A stretch of DNA of 64,000 nt. It comes from Thiorhodovibrio winogradskyi (GTDB taxonomy: Bacteria > Pseudomonadota > Gammaproteobacteria > Chromatiales > Chromatiaceae). A model generated the notes under the pieces. The model was given only the letters and a program-made list of their open reading frames with translations. It was not told the DNA's origin and made no database searches. Shown piece after piece: positions 7,837-17,700 of this stretch. Position 1 is the stretch's first letter; each line of letters starts with the position of its first letter. The DNA lies in the NCBI RefSeq assembly GCF_036208045.1, contig NZ_CP121472.1, positions 620,001 through 684,000 on the forward strand, read 5' to 3'. The position numbers were made by a program, and so were the translations under genes.

Positions 7837-10038
7837 ATGCCCGACTCGGTCTCTCCAAACTATCACAGCGGCTCTCCGCTTGAGACCCTCGCCGGTCCGG
7901 TCGAGCGCGTCACCTTCCATAGCCCCGAGAGCGGCTTTTGCGTCCTGCGGGTCAAAGTCCGTGGCGAACCTGAGTTGATCACCGTCGTCGGCAACGCCGC
8001 CCAAGTCACCCCCGGCGAGCACATCGACGCGCGCGGACAATGGACCATCGATGCCCGCCATGGCCGGCAGTTCAAGGCCAACGAACTGCGTGTGGTCCCG
8101 CCCGGCACCCGCGAAGGCATCGAGCGCTACCTCGGTTCCGGGATGGTCAAGGGCATCGGCCCACATTTCGCCAAGCGCCTGGTCGATGCCTTCGGCGAGC
8201 AGGTGTTTGACATCATCGAACAATCCCCGGATCGTCTGCGCGAACTGCCCGGCATCGGCAAGAAGCGCCAGGAACGGGTCACCCGCGCCTGGGCCGAGCA
8301 GAAAGTCATCCGCGAGATCATGGTCTTCCTCCAGTCCCATGGTGTTGGCACCGCGCGGGCGGTGCGCATCTTCAAGACCTATGGCGAAGCCGCCATCGAG
8401 CGCGTGCGCGGCAATCCCTACCGGCTGGCGTTGGACATTCGCGGCATTGGCTTCAAAACCGCCGATCAACTCGCCGAACGGCTGGGCATCCCGCGCGACT
8501 CGCCCTTGCGCGCCCGCGCCGGCGTGCGCCATGTCCTGCAGGAAATCGCCGGCGATGGCCATTGCGCAGCCTGGCGCGAGGCGCTGGCGGAGCGCTCGGT
8601 CAAGCTGCTGGAGATTGAGTCTGCTGGCATTGAAGACGCCATCAACCTCGAGCTGGCTGCCGGTCAATTGGTGGCAGAAACGGTCGAGGACCGCGTGCTG
8701 GTCTTCCTCCCCGCCTTGCATCGCGCCGAAGCCGGTGTGGCGGAGTCCTTGATCCGCCTGCGCGCGGGCTCGCCACCCTGGAAGAGTATTGATACCGAAC
8801 GCGCCTTGCCCTGGGTCGAAGCCCAGACCGGACTGCGCTTGGCCGAGTCGCAACAACAAGCCGTCAGCCAGGCGGTCACTGGCAAATGCACCCTGCTGAC
8901 CGGCGGCCCTGGGGTGGGCAAGACCACGGTCGTCAATTCGATCTTGCGCATTCTGCGCGCCAAGGGGGTCAAGGCTACCCTGTGCGCCCCGACCGGGCGC
9001 GCGGCCAAGCGATTGTCGGAATCGACCGGGCAAGACGCCAAGACCATTCATCGCGTGCTGGAGTTCGATCCCAAGACCCTGGACTTCAAGCACAACGCCG
9101 AGAACCCGCTGGAGACCGACCTGCTGGTCTGCGACGAGACCTCCATGGTCGATGTCAGCCTGATGCACAAGCTCCTGAGTGCGCTCCCGGACTCAGCCGC
9201 CGTGCTGCTGGTCGGGGATGTCGACCAACTGCCCTCGGTCGGCCCGGGCGCGGTGCTGGCCGATGCCATTGGCTCCGGTGTCTTGCCGACGGTCCGACTG
9301 ACGGAAATCTTCCGCCAGGCGCAGACCTCGCAGATCATCGTCAATGCCCATCGGATCAATGCCGGGCTCTTGCCCCAAACCCCGGAGCCGCAGCCGCCGG
9401 ACGGCGACTGGTTTTTGATCCGCAGCGAGACCCCTGAGCAAATCCAGGAACGGCTAATCAAGACCATCTGTGAGCGCATCCCGGCCCGTTTTGGCTTAGA
9501 CCCGGTCGCCGATGTCCAGGTGCTCACCCCGATGAACCGGGGTGGTTTGGGCGCGCGGGCGCTGAATGTGCTGTTGCAGCAGCGGCTCAATCCCCAAGCC
9601 CAACCGCGTATCGAGCGCTTTGGCTGGACCTTCGCGCCGGGCGATAAGGTTATCCAGAACGTCAACAACTATGACAAGGAAGTCTTTAACGGGGATATTG
9701 GCCGAATTCGCGCCATCGACACCGAGAACAGCGAGGTGCGTATCGGCTTCGACGGACGGGAGGTGATCTACGAATTTGGCGAACTCGACGAGCTGGCGCT
9801 GGCCTATGCCATCAGCGTTCATAAGGCGCAGGGCTCGGAGTATCCGGCGGTCGTGATCCCCTTGGCGACTCAGCACTACATGCTGTTGCAACGCAATCTG
9901 CTCTATACCGGGGTGACCCGCGGCAAGCGGCTAGTGGTGTTAATCGCCCAACCAAAGGCCGTGGGCATGGCGGTGCGCCAGATCGGCGGGCAGCGGCTGA
10001 CGCGCTTGCGGCAGCGGTTGATCGAAGCGTCGGTTTGA
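7837..10038 (+). CDS. recD2: RecD2-type ATP-dependent 5'-3' DNA helicase (SF1B)
   Basis: A 733-aa helicase of the RecD2 family, which lacks RecB and RecC partners. An N-terminal OB-like region is followed by helix-hairpin-helix repeats ([34 protein letters not shown]) that separate RecD2 from RecD of RecBCD. The helicase core has Walker A GGPGVGKT near residue 355, Walker [12 protein letters not shown], the [12 protein letters not shown] motif and a C-terminal SH3/UvrD-like part with [15 protein letters not shown] and [13 protein letters not shown] follows 10 bp later on the same strand, so the two are probably co-transcribed. A separate chromosomal recD lies at the right end of the window. 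Confidence 0.93.
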   Translation: MPDSVSPNYHSGSPLETLAGPVERVTFHSPESGFCVLRVKVRGEPELITVVGNAAQVTPGEHIDARGQWTIDARHGRQFKANELRVVPPGTREGIERYLGSGMVKGIGPHFAKRLVDAFGEQVFDIIEQSPDRLRELPGIGKKRQERVTRAWAEQKVIREIMVFLQSHGVGTARAVRIFKTYGEAAIERVRGNPYRLALDIRGIGFKTADQLAERLGIPRDSPLRARAGVRHVLQEIAGDGHCAAWREALAERSVKLLEIESAGIEDAINLELAAGQLVAETVEDRVLVFLPALHRAEAGVAESLIRLRAGSPPWKSIDTERALPWVEAQTGLRLAESQQQAVSQAVTGKCTLLTGGPGVGKTTVVNSILRILRAKGVKATLCAPTGRAAKRLSESTGQDAKTIHRVLEFDPKTLDFKHNAENPLETDLLVCDETSMVDVSLMHKLLSALPDSAAVLLVGDVDQLPSVGPGAVLADAIGSGVLPTVRLTEIFRQAQTSQIIVNAHRINAGLLPQTPEPQPPDGDWFLIRSETPEQIQERLIKTICERIPARFGLDPVADVQVLTPMNRGGLGARALNVLLQQRLNPQAQPRIERFGWTFAPGDKVIQNVNNYDKEVFNGDIGRIRAIDTENSEVRIGFDGREVIYEFGELDELALAYAISVHKAQGSEYPAVVIPLATQHYMLLQRNLLYTGVTRGKRLVVLIAQPKAVGMAVRQIGGQRLTRLRQRLIEASV

Positions 10039-10048
10039 GGAAAAGCTG

Positions 10049-10765
10049 ATGTGCGGACGCTTTGCCCAATGCTTCGATGTGCAGGCCACGGCGAACTGGC
10101 TGGAGGCGCAACCGCCGATTGGAACACCGCCGGCGCGCTACAACATTGCTCCAGGCAGTCGGATGCTCGCCTGTCGATCCAGAGCCGACATTCAGCGGGA
10201 ACTGGCATCTTTCCATTGGGGCCTGGTTCCCAGCTGGGCCAAGGACCGCAAACTCGGCTACAAGACCTTCAACGCCCGTGCCGAGACGGTGGCGGAAAAG
10301 CCGTCCTTCCGCGCGGCGTTCAAACATCGGCGCTGCTTAATCCCGGCCGACGCCTTCTACGAATGGCAGACCACCCCCAACGGCAAGCAGCCTTTTGCCT
10401 TTCGGCGCTGGGATGAACAGCCGATGACCTTCGCCGGGCTATGGGAACAATGGACCGAGCCGAGCTCCGGTGAGCGGTTGGAGAGTGCGACCATCATCGT
10501 CACCAACGCCAACCCGCTGGTGGCGGCCGTTCATGACCGGATGCCGGTGATGATTGATCCCAAGGACTGGGATCAGTGGCTGCATCCTGGGGAAGCGGAC
10601 GAAAACCGGCTGAAGCGGCTGTTCCAACCCTGCCCAGGGGATGCAATGATCGGCTATCCCGTCACGTGGTCGGTCGGTCAGCCGCGCTTCGATGCGCCGG
10701 AATGTCTGGTTCCGACAGGTCCGCTGATCGACGCGGCAGCCGATCAGTTTGCTTTGACCCCCTGA
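10049..10765 (+). CDS. SRAP-domain protein (YedK/HMCES family)
   Basis: A 238-aa SOS response-associated peptidase-like protein. The family uses Cys2, exposed after Met removal, to form a thiazolidine crosslink with abasic sites in single-stranded DNA. Here the N-terminus is MCGRFAQ, so Cys2 is present. The other conserved residues are visible: RYNIAPG (Asn), LVPSWAKD, FNARAETVAEKPSF (Glu), RRCLIPADAFYEW and the VHDRMPV motif with the active His. The start is supported by AGGAAAA just upstream. Immediately downstream of recD2, it suggests protection or repair of single-stranded DNA, which is useful during conjugative transfer (inference). Confidence 0.95.
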   Translation: MCGRFAQCFDVQATANWLEAQPPIGTPPARYNIAPGSRMLACRSRADIQRELASFHWGLVPSWAKDRKLGYKTFNARAETVAEKPSFRAAFKHRRCLIPADAFYEWQTTPNGKQPFAFRRWDEQPMTFAGLWEQWTEPSSGERLESATIIVTNANPLVAAVHDRMPVMIDPKDWDQWLHPGEADENRLKRLFQPCPGDAMIGYPVTWSVGQPRFDAPECLVPTGPLIDAAADQFALTP

Positions 10766-11088
10766 TGCTGGGGATTCGCACGGGCCGCGCGCAACCGCTT
10801 GCGCGACGCAGCCCGCGTCGAAAAGGCCCGCCTTGGATCACAGCTTTGCCAACCCATCGCGCCGGATCGCATATTGGGACTTGACAACCGGGCCAAGGAT
10901 TATAAACAGGCCCCGAGGCAGACACGTTCCGCGCCAAGCCCAGAGTTTCAACCACTTGCGCCCTGTTGGAAAAGGCGTCAAGGAAAAACAAAAACAGTGA
11001 CTTACAGGCCGCAACAATTCTGACCAATCGGAAACGACGCGCGCCGGGACAAGGGTTTAGAAGCCATCTGACAGCCTTGTTCACAAGG

Positions 11089-11111
11089 TTATCCACAGGA
11101 GTGGTGGATAA
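11089..11111. promoter_or_regulatory. Inverted pair of DnaA-box-like sites
   Basis: TTATCCAC at 11089-11096 and its exact reverse complement GTGGATAA at 11104-11111, separated by 7 bases. The left copy extends to the perfect DnaA box TTATCCACA. The surrounding 10766-11250 interval has no supported gene. Two sites alone do not make an origin; a regulatory or single-strand-initiation role is possible. Confidence 0.5.
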
Positions 11112-11250
11112 GGGATTTTTTCAATGTGCCATCGGGGATTTACCCATCCTTGTTCGAGAAAGACTGAGTCACCGCGCCCAAATGAAGCGAGCAGGTCGAT
11201 GCATCACTCGTCTCAGCCAGGTTGCATGCCGTTGGCGAAGTTCAAGGCCA

Positions 11251-11379
11251 TCACCAACTGCGCTCCGGCCGGCCTGACTGACCGAGCGCGGCTGCCCGCT
11301 CGCGGGGGATCTGCAGTTCGCATTGGCGCGCGTTGGCCTGTTCGACCGAATCGAGACAGGGAAGACAGTGCAGGCTCAT
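11251..11379 (-). CDS. Small CxxC protein (hypothetical)
   Basis: A 42-aa frame from ATG 11379 with a strong AGGAG seven bases upstream. It begins MSLHCLPCLDSVEQANARQC, so it holds a CxxC and a third Cys, and ends with a basic tail. It sits 33 bp downstream of the hypothetical gene at 11412-11735 on the same strand and may be co-transcribed. The CxxC could bind metal. No family recognised. Confidence 0.4.
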   Translation of the reverse strand: MSLHCLPCLDSVEQANARQCELQIPRERAAALGQSGRPERSW

Positions 11380-11411
11380 GCTGGAACTCCTCTTGGTAGC
11401 GAGCGTTTGGA

Positions 11412-11735
11412 TCAGCCTTGCGGACCATTCAGTTGGTTCAGGTTCTCCCTGATCAGCATGTCCCATTCCTCTTGCAGGCTGAGGTGATCCGGAAAAACGC
11501 TGCCGGCGCGGCGGTGCCAGTAGCGGGAGTTCCACAGGTCGCCTTCCTTGCGGTGCAGGTAGGCGTGAATGCGCGCGGCACCGGTTTGCCTCGGACCGTC
11601 TGGCAAGGATTGGACGATCTCGTGGGCGCGATCCCAATCGCCCTTGGCCTCAAACCAGAGTGCGGCCAAGCAGGGATGCTCGGTGACTGGACAGGAGTCC
11701 TCGTTCAGGCTGTTGCGAAATGCGGGATAATCCAT
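11412..11735 (-). CDS. Conserved hypothetical protein, HPCLAALWFEAKGDWDRAHE family
   Basis: A 107-aa protein. The segment HPCLAALWFEAKGDWDRAHE, followed by AYLHRKEGDLWNSRYWHRRAG, is typical of a widespread uncharacterised bacterial family with a helical, TPR-like look. The many Trp, His and acidic residues suggest a folded soluble cytosolic protein. No function is known to me. It is divergent from the Cys-rich secreted protein gene at 11772, with only about 35 bp between them. Confidence 0.7.
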   Translation of the reverse strand: MDYPAFRNSLNEDSCPVTEHPCLAALWFEAKGDWDRAHEIVQSLPDGPRQTGAARIHAYLHRKEGDLWNSRYWHRRAGSVFPDHLSLQEEWDMLIRENLNQLNGPQG

Positions 11736-11771
11736 TGGTTGTCATCCAATCGAAACTCCAGGGGAATCGCT

Positions 11772-12104
11772 ATGAGCCTATCACGAGCTTTCCCGTTAGC
11801 GGCCTTGATGCTGGTGATGTTGGCCACCGCATTGATCAGCCTTCCGCTTGCGCAAGCCGGTACCGACCCTTTGGTCAAACAAGGCGCCTGCCCGAGCGGC
11901 TATCGCACCCAGGGGGATTACTGCGTTCCCGGCTCGAATGCGCGTGGTGCGCTGCCAAAATCCGGCAGTTGTCCGCCGGGGTATTACACCAGCGGCGGCT
12001 ACTGCGTGGCTGGCAAGAACGCCAAATCTGCCATTCAGAAGATCGGCGCCAGCTGCCCGGCCGGTTGGTACACCAGCGGAGATTATTGCCTGCGCTCGCG
12101 TTGA
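11772..12104 (+). CDS. Small secreted Cys-rich repeat protein (CPxGYxxxGxYC x3)
   Basis: A 110-aa protein from ATG 11772, in a frame that could start further upstream but has its signal peptide here: a basic start and the hydrophobic PLAALMLVMLATALISLPL, ending at AQA-GTDP. The mature part is three copies of a module: CPSGYRTQGDYC, CPPGYYTSGGYC and CPAGWYTSGDYC, each followed by a short spacer with Ala/Lys. Each module has two Cys, likely paired in the periplasm. I know no function for the repeat. Gene position between unrelated small genes gives no further hint. Confidence 0.7.
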   Translation: MSLSRAFPLAALMLVMLATALISLPLAQAGTDPLVKQGACPSGYRTQGDYCVPGSNARGALPKSGSCPPGYYTSGGYCVAGKNAKSAIQKIGASCPAGWYTSGDYCLRSR

Positions 12105-12248
12105 AGCCGCCTCATCCGGCCTGGAAACAACTTGACGCGAGTGACTGGTGTCATTCAACGGACCCGAGTGCGTTGCGCGGGGTGTCTGCAAAGGTGAAGA
12201 TTTCACCCTGCCTGCTCGGCTTCGATGCACTTTGGAGCAGCATGAAAC

Positions 12249-12533
12249 ATGATAGAACCACTTTTCGAGATGGGCCGCACGCTAGCTACGGCAGGCGTAA
12301 TGGCTGTGTTGGAGGAGTTGGGTCAGCAAGACCTGCTGCAGTCCGTCCTGCATCGGCACTGTTATGGTGACTGGGGTGATGTCGATGAAGACGACTGGCG
12401 AGCCAATGAGCAAGCCCTGCAAGACAACGAACGGCTGATGAGCCTTTACAAAGTCGACTCGGGGCTGACGCTGTGGGTTATCACGGAAGCCGACCGCAGT
12501 CAGACAACGGTCATGCTGCCCAAGGAGTATTGA
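12249..12533 (+). CDS. Small plasmid/ICE-type conserved hypothetical protein
   Basis: A 94-aa acidic protein. The pattern HCYGDWGDVDEDDWRANEQAL, followed by GLTLWVITEADRSQTTVMLPKEY, is common in small proteins of plasmids and integrative elements, sometimes annotated as plasmid-related. No function is established. The start ATG 12249 has only a weak GAG upstream. Its presence supports the view that this region is mobile-element cargo. Confidence 0.7.
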   Translation: MIEPLFEMGRTLATAGVMAVLEELGQQDLLQSVLHRHCYGDWGDVDEDDWRANEQALQDNERLMSLYKVDSGLTLWVITEADRSQTTVMLPKEY

Positions 12534-12662
12534 TTGAACAGTCACTAATCGCACGCGCACGGCGCTCTCCGCTGACACGATCCCCTTCTCTTTCTTCCGG
12601 TCGAACGACCAACCCCTCCGCAACCGCCGCAACTGGTGGCCGCATCTCTGTGCTGGATTATA

Positions 12663-12690
12663 TTGACAGCGCCACTGTCGCATGTATACT
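12663..12690 (+). promoter_or_regulatory. Sigma70-like promoter of the merR gene with short dyad in spacer
   Basis: TTGACA (12663-12668), 16-base spacer, TATACT (12685-12690). A small dyad GACAG-N5-CTGTC overlaps the -35 and spacer, as expected for a MerR-type operator. The likely start point falls at or near the ATG at 12697, so the transcript may be leaderless. Confidence 0.6.
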
Positions 12691-12696
12691 TCAGGC

Positions 12697-13230
12697 ATGT
12701 CCAAATCATTCACCATCAAGGATCTCAGCGCGCGGAGCGGGCTCAATGTGCGCACCATCCGCTACTACATCGCTCAAGGCCTGGTACCGCCACCACTTGG
12801 CCGCGGCGGCGGGGCGACCTATGAGACCCGCCACCTCGAGCGCTTGCAACTGATCCGTCGCCTGCAGGATGCGCATCAGCCGCTGGCGACCATCCGCGCC
12901 CAGCTTGAGGGGTTGGACGATGCTGAAGTGCGCGCCGCGTTGCAGAAAGAACCGGCCACGCCCCCTACTCCATCTGCAGGCTCGGCGCGGGATTATGTCG
13001 CGCAGGTACTGTCGGGAATGGCGAGCGGTTCGTTACCGGCCAAGCCTGCGACCAAAGCCCAAGATCTCGGTCGCAAGGACGACAAGTCCCTCCCCCGCAG
13101 TCACTGGGAGCGCATCACCCTGCATCCGGATATCGAGTTGCATGTGCGCCGCCCCCTGGCGCGTGCCCAGCAACGCCGACTCGAAGAACTGATCACTCAG
13201 GCCAAGCGCCTGTTCGATCTTGATCCCTAA
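12697..13230 (+). CDS. MerR-family transcriptional regulator
   Basis: A 177-aa regulator. The N-terminal winged helix is clear: FTIKDLSARSGLNVRTIRYYIAQGLVPPP, with GGGATYETRHLERLQLIRRL as wing and second helix. A long Ala/Pro-rich middle and a C-terminal segment (HPDIELHVRRPLARAQQRRLEELI) take the place of a metal-binding loop, and no Cys ligands are seen. This type is usually paired with VWA or chaperone genes, and here a VWA gene follows 19 bp later with a good ribosome binding site. A promoter with an internal dyad lies directly upstream, which suggests autoregulation. Confidence 0.85.
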   Translation: MSKSFTIKDLSARSGLNVRTIRYYIAQGLVPPPLGRGGGATYETRHLERLQLIRRLQDAHQPLATIRAQLEGLDDAEVRAALQKEPATPPTPSAGSARDYVAQVLSGMASGSLPAKPATKAQDLGRKDDKSLPRSHWERITLHPDIELHVRRPLARAQQRRLEELITQAKRLFDLDP

Positions 13231-13249
13231 TCTCACGGAGGACGCCCTG

Positions 13250-14509
13250 ATGTTTCATCTTGCCACTGATCGCTCTTTGATCCGCGCCAGCGGACACAGC
13301 CGACGGTTTCTGCATGTCTTTCTGGAAGCACCGCGCGCGGATGGCGCTCAGAATCGTCCACCGCTGGATCTGGCCCTGGTGCTCGACCGCTCGGGGTCGA
13401 TGGGCGGACACAAATGGCCGCGCGCCTGCGATGCGGCCTCCCAGGCCGCGCGACGACTGTCGGGTGAGGATCGCCTGGCGCTGGTGGTCTACGATGACCG
13501 CATCGACAGGCTGCTTGATCTGACACCGGCGGGCGGCCGACTGGCCACCCAGGTCGAGCAGGTGTTATCCGGTGTCGATCCGCGCGGGACCACCAATCTT
13601 TCTGGCGGCTGGCTGACCGGTTGTGGTTTGGTCGGTGAGACAACGGATGACCAACGCCTGCATCGCTGTTTTCTGCTGACCGACGGACTGGCCAATCAGG
13701 GTCTGACCAACCCCGCTGAACTGGCTGAGCATGCTGCGGCGCTCTATGCGCGCGGGGTCATCACCAGCACCTTCGGCGTCGGCGACGACTATGACGAGGC
13801 GCTGCTAGGCACCCTGGCCGATGCCGGTGGCGGCCATCTCTATGACATCGAGCGCGCCGAGCAGATCGAGGTGGTGCTGGCACGCGAACTCGGCGATGCG
13901 CTGGATGTGGTCTGGCGCGATGCCTGGTTGATCCTCAAGGCCAACGGCGGGGTGCGGATTGAGCCGCTGGGCGTTTTTCGCGGACAAGCAACCAATGATG
14001 GCTTTCGGGTGCGCCTGGGCGACCTGGTCAGTGAACAGGTGCAAGATGTCCTTTTGGCTGTGACCTTTCCGGATGGAACGGAGCAGACGGAGTGCCAAGT
14101 GGAGGTCGCACTGGAGGTTGACGGACAAACGCTGGCCACCGGGAAACAGACCTGGACCTGGGCCAACCATCAAGACAATAACCGGCAACCGCGTGAGCGG
14201 TCGGTTGATCGGTTGGTGGCCGCCTATTACGCCAACCTCGCGCGCCGCGAAGCCGCAGTTGAAAATCGCCGCGGCGAGGTTGATCAGGCACGCCACCGGG
14301 TTCGTGCCGTTGCCCGACGCATCAACAGCTATGCTGGGGAGGATGTTGAATTACAGGAACTCGCTGCGACACTGGACCGCGAAGCCGAGGAATACCACCA
14401 CCGCTTCAGCTCACGCGATGCGAAGACGCGCTATTTCTCTTCGGCCAGCCAGATGAAAGGCCGAGCCGCGACTGGAGAACGGCGCCGGCGTGACAGAGAG
14501 AAGGTCTAA
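13250..14509 (+). CDS. VWA-domain protein
   Basis: A 419-aa protein with a von Willebrand factor A domain over about residues 35-210. The MIDAS metal site is visible as LVLDRSGSMGGHKW, a Thr in RGTTNLSGG and the Asp in FLLTDGLANQG. A beta-rich region follows and then a charged helical tail from about residue 330. The start ATG 13250 has GGAGG at the right distance; a TTG at 13220 is less likely. No signal peptide, so it is probably cytoplasmic. Coupled with the MerR gene; the partner it binds is unknown. VWA proteins often act with MoxR-type ATPases, but none is adjacent. Confidence 0.85.
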   Translation: MFHLATDRSLIRASGHSRRFLHVFLEAPRADGAQNRPPLDLALVLDRSGSMGGHKWPRACDAASQAARRLSGEDRLALVVYDDRIDRLLDLTPAGGRLATQVEQVLSGVDPRGTTNLSGGWLTGCGLVGETTDDQRLHRCFLLTDGLANQGLTNPAELAEHAAALYARGVITSTFGVGDDYDEALLGTLADAGGGHLYDIERAEQIEVVLARELGDALDVVWRDAWLILKANGGVRIEPLGVFRGQATNDGFRVRLGDLVSEQVQDVLLAVTFPDGTEQTECQVEVALEVDGQTLATGKQTWTWANHQDNNRQPRERSVDRLVAAYYANLARREAAVENRRGEVDQARHRVRAVARRINSYAGEDVELQELAATLDREAEEYHHRFSSRDAKTRYFSSASQMKGRAATGERRRRDREKV

Positions 14510-14538
14510 CGCACCACAGCCTGGACGGCCAGTCTGTT

Positions 14539-14700
14539 TCAGAGAAAGGAGTCTTCTGCGTTGGCTGCTTTAGCCAGGGCCTCAGCACTGACCACCTTGG
14601 GCAGCACCAACCGCCCGCTTGGCCCGGGGCGCATCAGCACGATTTGCCTGCTGTGCTCGGGGCCGTAGCTGACATGCAGCGGTAGTCCTGTAACAATCGA
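14539..14700 (-). pseudogene. Possible C-terminal gene remnant
   Basis: On the minus strand a frame ends at a TGA at 14539-14541 after GLPLHVSYGPEHSRQIVLMR and PSGRLVLPKVVSAEALAKAA. It reads like the end of a real protein but has no proper start. It is probably a fragment cut off when the defence island was inserted. No family recognised. Confidence 0.3.
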
Positions 14701-14769
14701 TGATCGAGTCTATAGCGGATCTGGCAGTCATCGTTCGGAGTGTGAACAGGACAATTCAAGGAGAATGGG

Positions 14770-17700
14770 ATGGGAGGATATTCTGGCTTTATTCAAAATC
14801 CGCTCGGAGATATCCAGCGGTTACGGAACGATCTTGGAGATCGATACAAACGTGGGTTTCCGGTTCTCAAGGAGCTGATCCAAAACGCCGATGATGCGGA
14901 GGCCACTCATGTGGTTTTTGCGCTAATTCCAGGGCTCAGTAAATCCAAACACCCTCTTCTCCAAGGTGACGCCCTGTGCGTCATCAACAATGGTCGTTTT
15001 GAGGCAAAGCACGACTGGGGCATTCGCAATTACGGTCTGAGCAACAAAGTTGCGGATCGAGCCGCGATTGGCAAGTTTGGCTTGGGGATGAAGAGCGTCT
15101 TCCATTTCTGTGAAGCATTCTTCTTCCTCGGCTATATCGCCGAACGAGGACGGATTGCGCGCATCGTTAATCCCTGGAGCGTTCCTGAGAGCTTGCGCGA
15201 AGAATTTGCGGCCATCCATCCCAGCTGGGAGCAATTTACTACCGAAGACGCAGCCGCAATGGGTGAGGCGGTCGCGACGATCACTAAGGCGCTTCCCACC
15301 CTCCACTCAGAGCAACCCTTTGTGCTATGGCTACCTTTGCGGCGAGAAGTGCATCGGCGAGAAAGCGACAAAGTCACCGGGGTTATCGCTCAAGAGTTCC
15401 CAGGTGACGGAGACGACTCCCTGTCTTTCTTCCAGGACTCTCATCTGCCGATTCAAGTTGCCGACTTGCTTCCGTTGTTGCGCCATGTGGAGCAGGTCAG
15501 CTTCCAATCGAGCACAATGAATCGCTATAAACCTTTCCATATCGAGATCAGGGATCCAGCTCAACGGTTGCGCGGTCCGACAGCTTCGGGAGAGCACCGT
15601 CTGAAGGGCCTCATCGATATCCAAGCCAAGGGGGAGACAAAGGCTCAATCTCATTTCAATGGCCGCGAGACCCATCACTGGCTTGATGCGCTGAAAGACT
15701 TACGCCACGGGCACCAGTGGCCGGAGATCGATGATATCGATGATCTTGCCAACCCAAAGGTCGAGCGCGAGAAGGCCGAACCTCATGCATCGATCGTCCT
15801 GACCGCGTCCGCGGCCCCAGTTGCATCAACAGGTCATCTGACGATCCGCTGGGCAGTCTTCCTGCCACTTGAGGACGATCTCGTCTCCGAGAAGCTCTTC
15901 TGCGGAGGCGATCAGGATTTCAGCTTAACGCTGCATGGCTATTTCTTCGTCGACCCTGGACGTCGTGGCATTCATGGATTCCATGTCCTTGGCAAAGGCG
16001 AGTCCGAAAGACCTACGGACTCCGTCGATGCGGTTCGGATTGCCTGGAATCAGTGTTTGGCAGCCAAGGGCACGCTGCCACTACTATTACCGGTCCTGCA
16101 TGACTACGTCTCAACGCTTGTCCCAGAGCGACACGTCGAAACGGGGCGCCTCTTGGCCAAGACCATCACGCGGAGCCAGCTCTGGACTAAGTTCAACGGC
16201 GTCATCACTCAATCAGCGCAATGGGTGCTCGAACTGAAGCAGAACGGACCGGCTTGGACGCTCGTGAGCAGCGAACGGCCCTTGCTGCCGTTGCCGCCCT
16301 CGACATCCTCCAAAGCTGATCCGACGCTTCCCTGGCGTGTCTTTCCTGAACTGTCAGAGCTGGAAGGAACCCACTCTTTCGTAGCAGCCGATACTCACCA
16401 TCTATCGCGGCGCACTCTTAGCGCACCAGATCTAGAACAGGCGCTTCGATTGTTCGGCAATGTCTCGGCGGCAGGGATTCTGAAGAGCCCCGATGAGCTT
16501 GGCTACCTCGTCGATACCTTAGCATTGTTGCGGTCACCGGATGGTCTGTTGCGCGAGAGATCGCTTCAGCAGCAGGTTGTGGCACTCATTCGAGATGGAT
16601 TCTCGCAGATCGGTCTTGACCGTATCCGATCAAACAAGCGGCAACTCAAACGCCTGAACGGGTACTTGCCGCACTCCATTCAGCTCCGACTGCCCGAGAG
16701 TCTTCCGGAAACACTGCGGGAACGGTTACTGACATGCCCTGTGGAACTATTAGTTCTGCCCTCCGAACTCTGTCCGGACAAGCTGGGGGAAGAGGCAAAG
16801 CTTTCGTATCAAGATGCCGGGAAACTGCTGCTACTGATCGGAGACTGGATTGAAGAAGCATCGACGCACGAAGAAAACGCTGCTGTACTTAACCTGATCT
16901 ACGAGCTGGCCAACCGAATCGACGGTGACTCTAGCGCACCAGCCTCGCTGATGCGCACAATGAGGAATCGGAAACTCATCGCTGTTTTCTACGATGGCAA
17001 CAGCGATGGGGACAAGATTAGGGCATGTACACTTTCAGAAATCGAGAAGGCGCAGCAGGTGTCTCTCTTGTTCCGGCGCGGACAAGTCAGCGACGATCAA
17101 GGACGCGGATTGGCCAAGCCGCTACAAAAAGTGCTGGCAAATGGTCGAGTTCTGGTTCTTGAGCAGAGAAGCTTGGCACTCCTGGGTATCGACAACAAGG
17201 AGATCATGAGTTGTGATGCAAGGGGTGTACTGCATGCGCTGAGCTCCCACGCTCATACATTGCGCGAGCCGAGTACAAGAAAATCTCTGATACGTCAGTT
17301 GTCCGCCCCAGGTAGTGACGAACGGAGCAAACGCGGGTTTCGGTTTCTCCTACATGGAAAAGACGGTCACTGGAGTGATTTACAGACGACGCTCTGGTTT
17401 CGGGACACAGAAGAAAGCACAGCCTGGGAGCGCATTTGGAGCCAACTGAATGACGGATGGAATCTGATCGATTCTGATCTGGCTCAGTATGTCCCGGATC
17501 CCGTCCGCCAAGCTTTCGGAGTCAGGCGTATTCGAGCCAAAGACCTACTCGATGACATCAAGACGCTCAAACAGGATTGTCTTGCTCGGATCGATGCCAA
17601 GGCCTTCGAGCCACATGAGTGCATCGAGATCCTGACTCAGGCGGCCACCGACGAGATCGTTTGGCGCATGCTGCCGTTGCACGAATGTACTGACGGGCAG

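Noticed and set aside
7585-9168. Minus-strand protein of 527 aa
   Set aside because: Antisense shadow of recD2, caused by high GC at third positions.
11041-11160. Replication origin
   Set aside because: Only two DnaA-type sites, no iterons, no rep gene and no clear AT-rich unwinding region.
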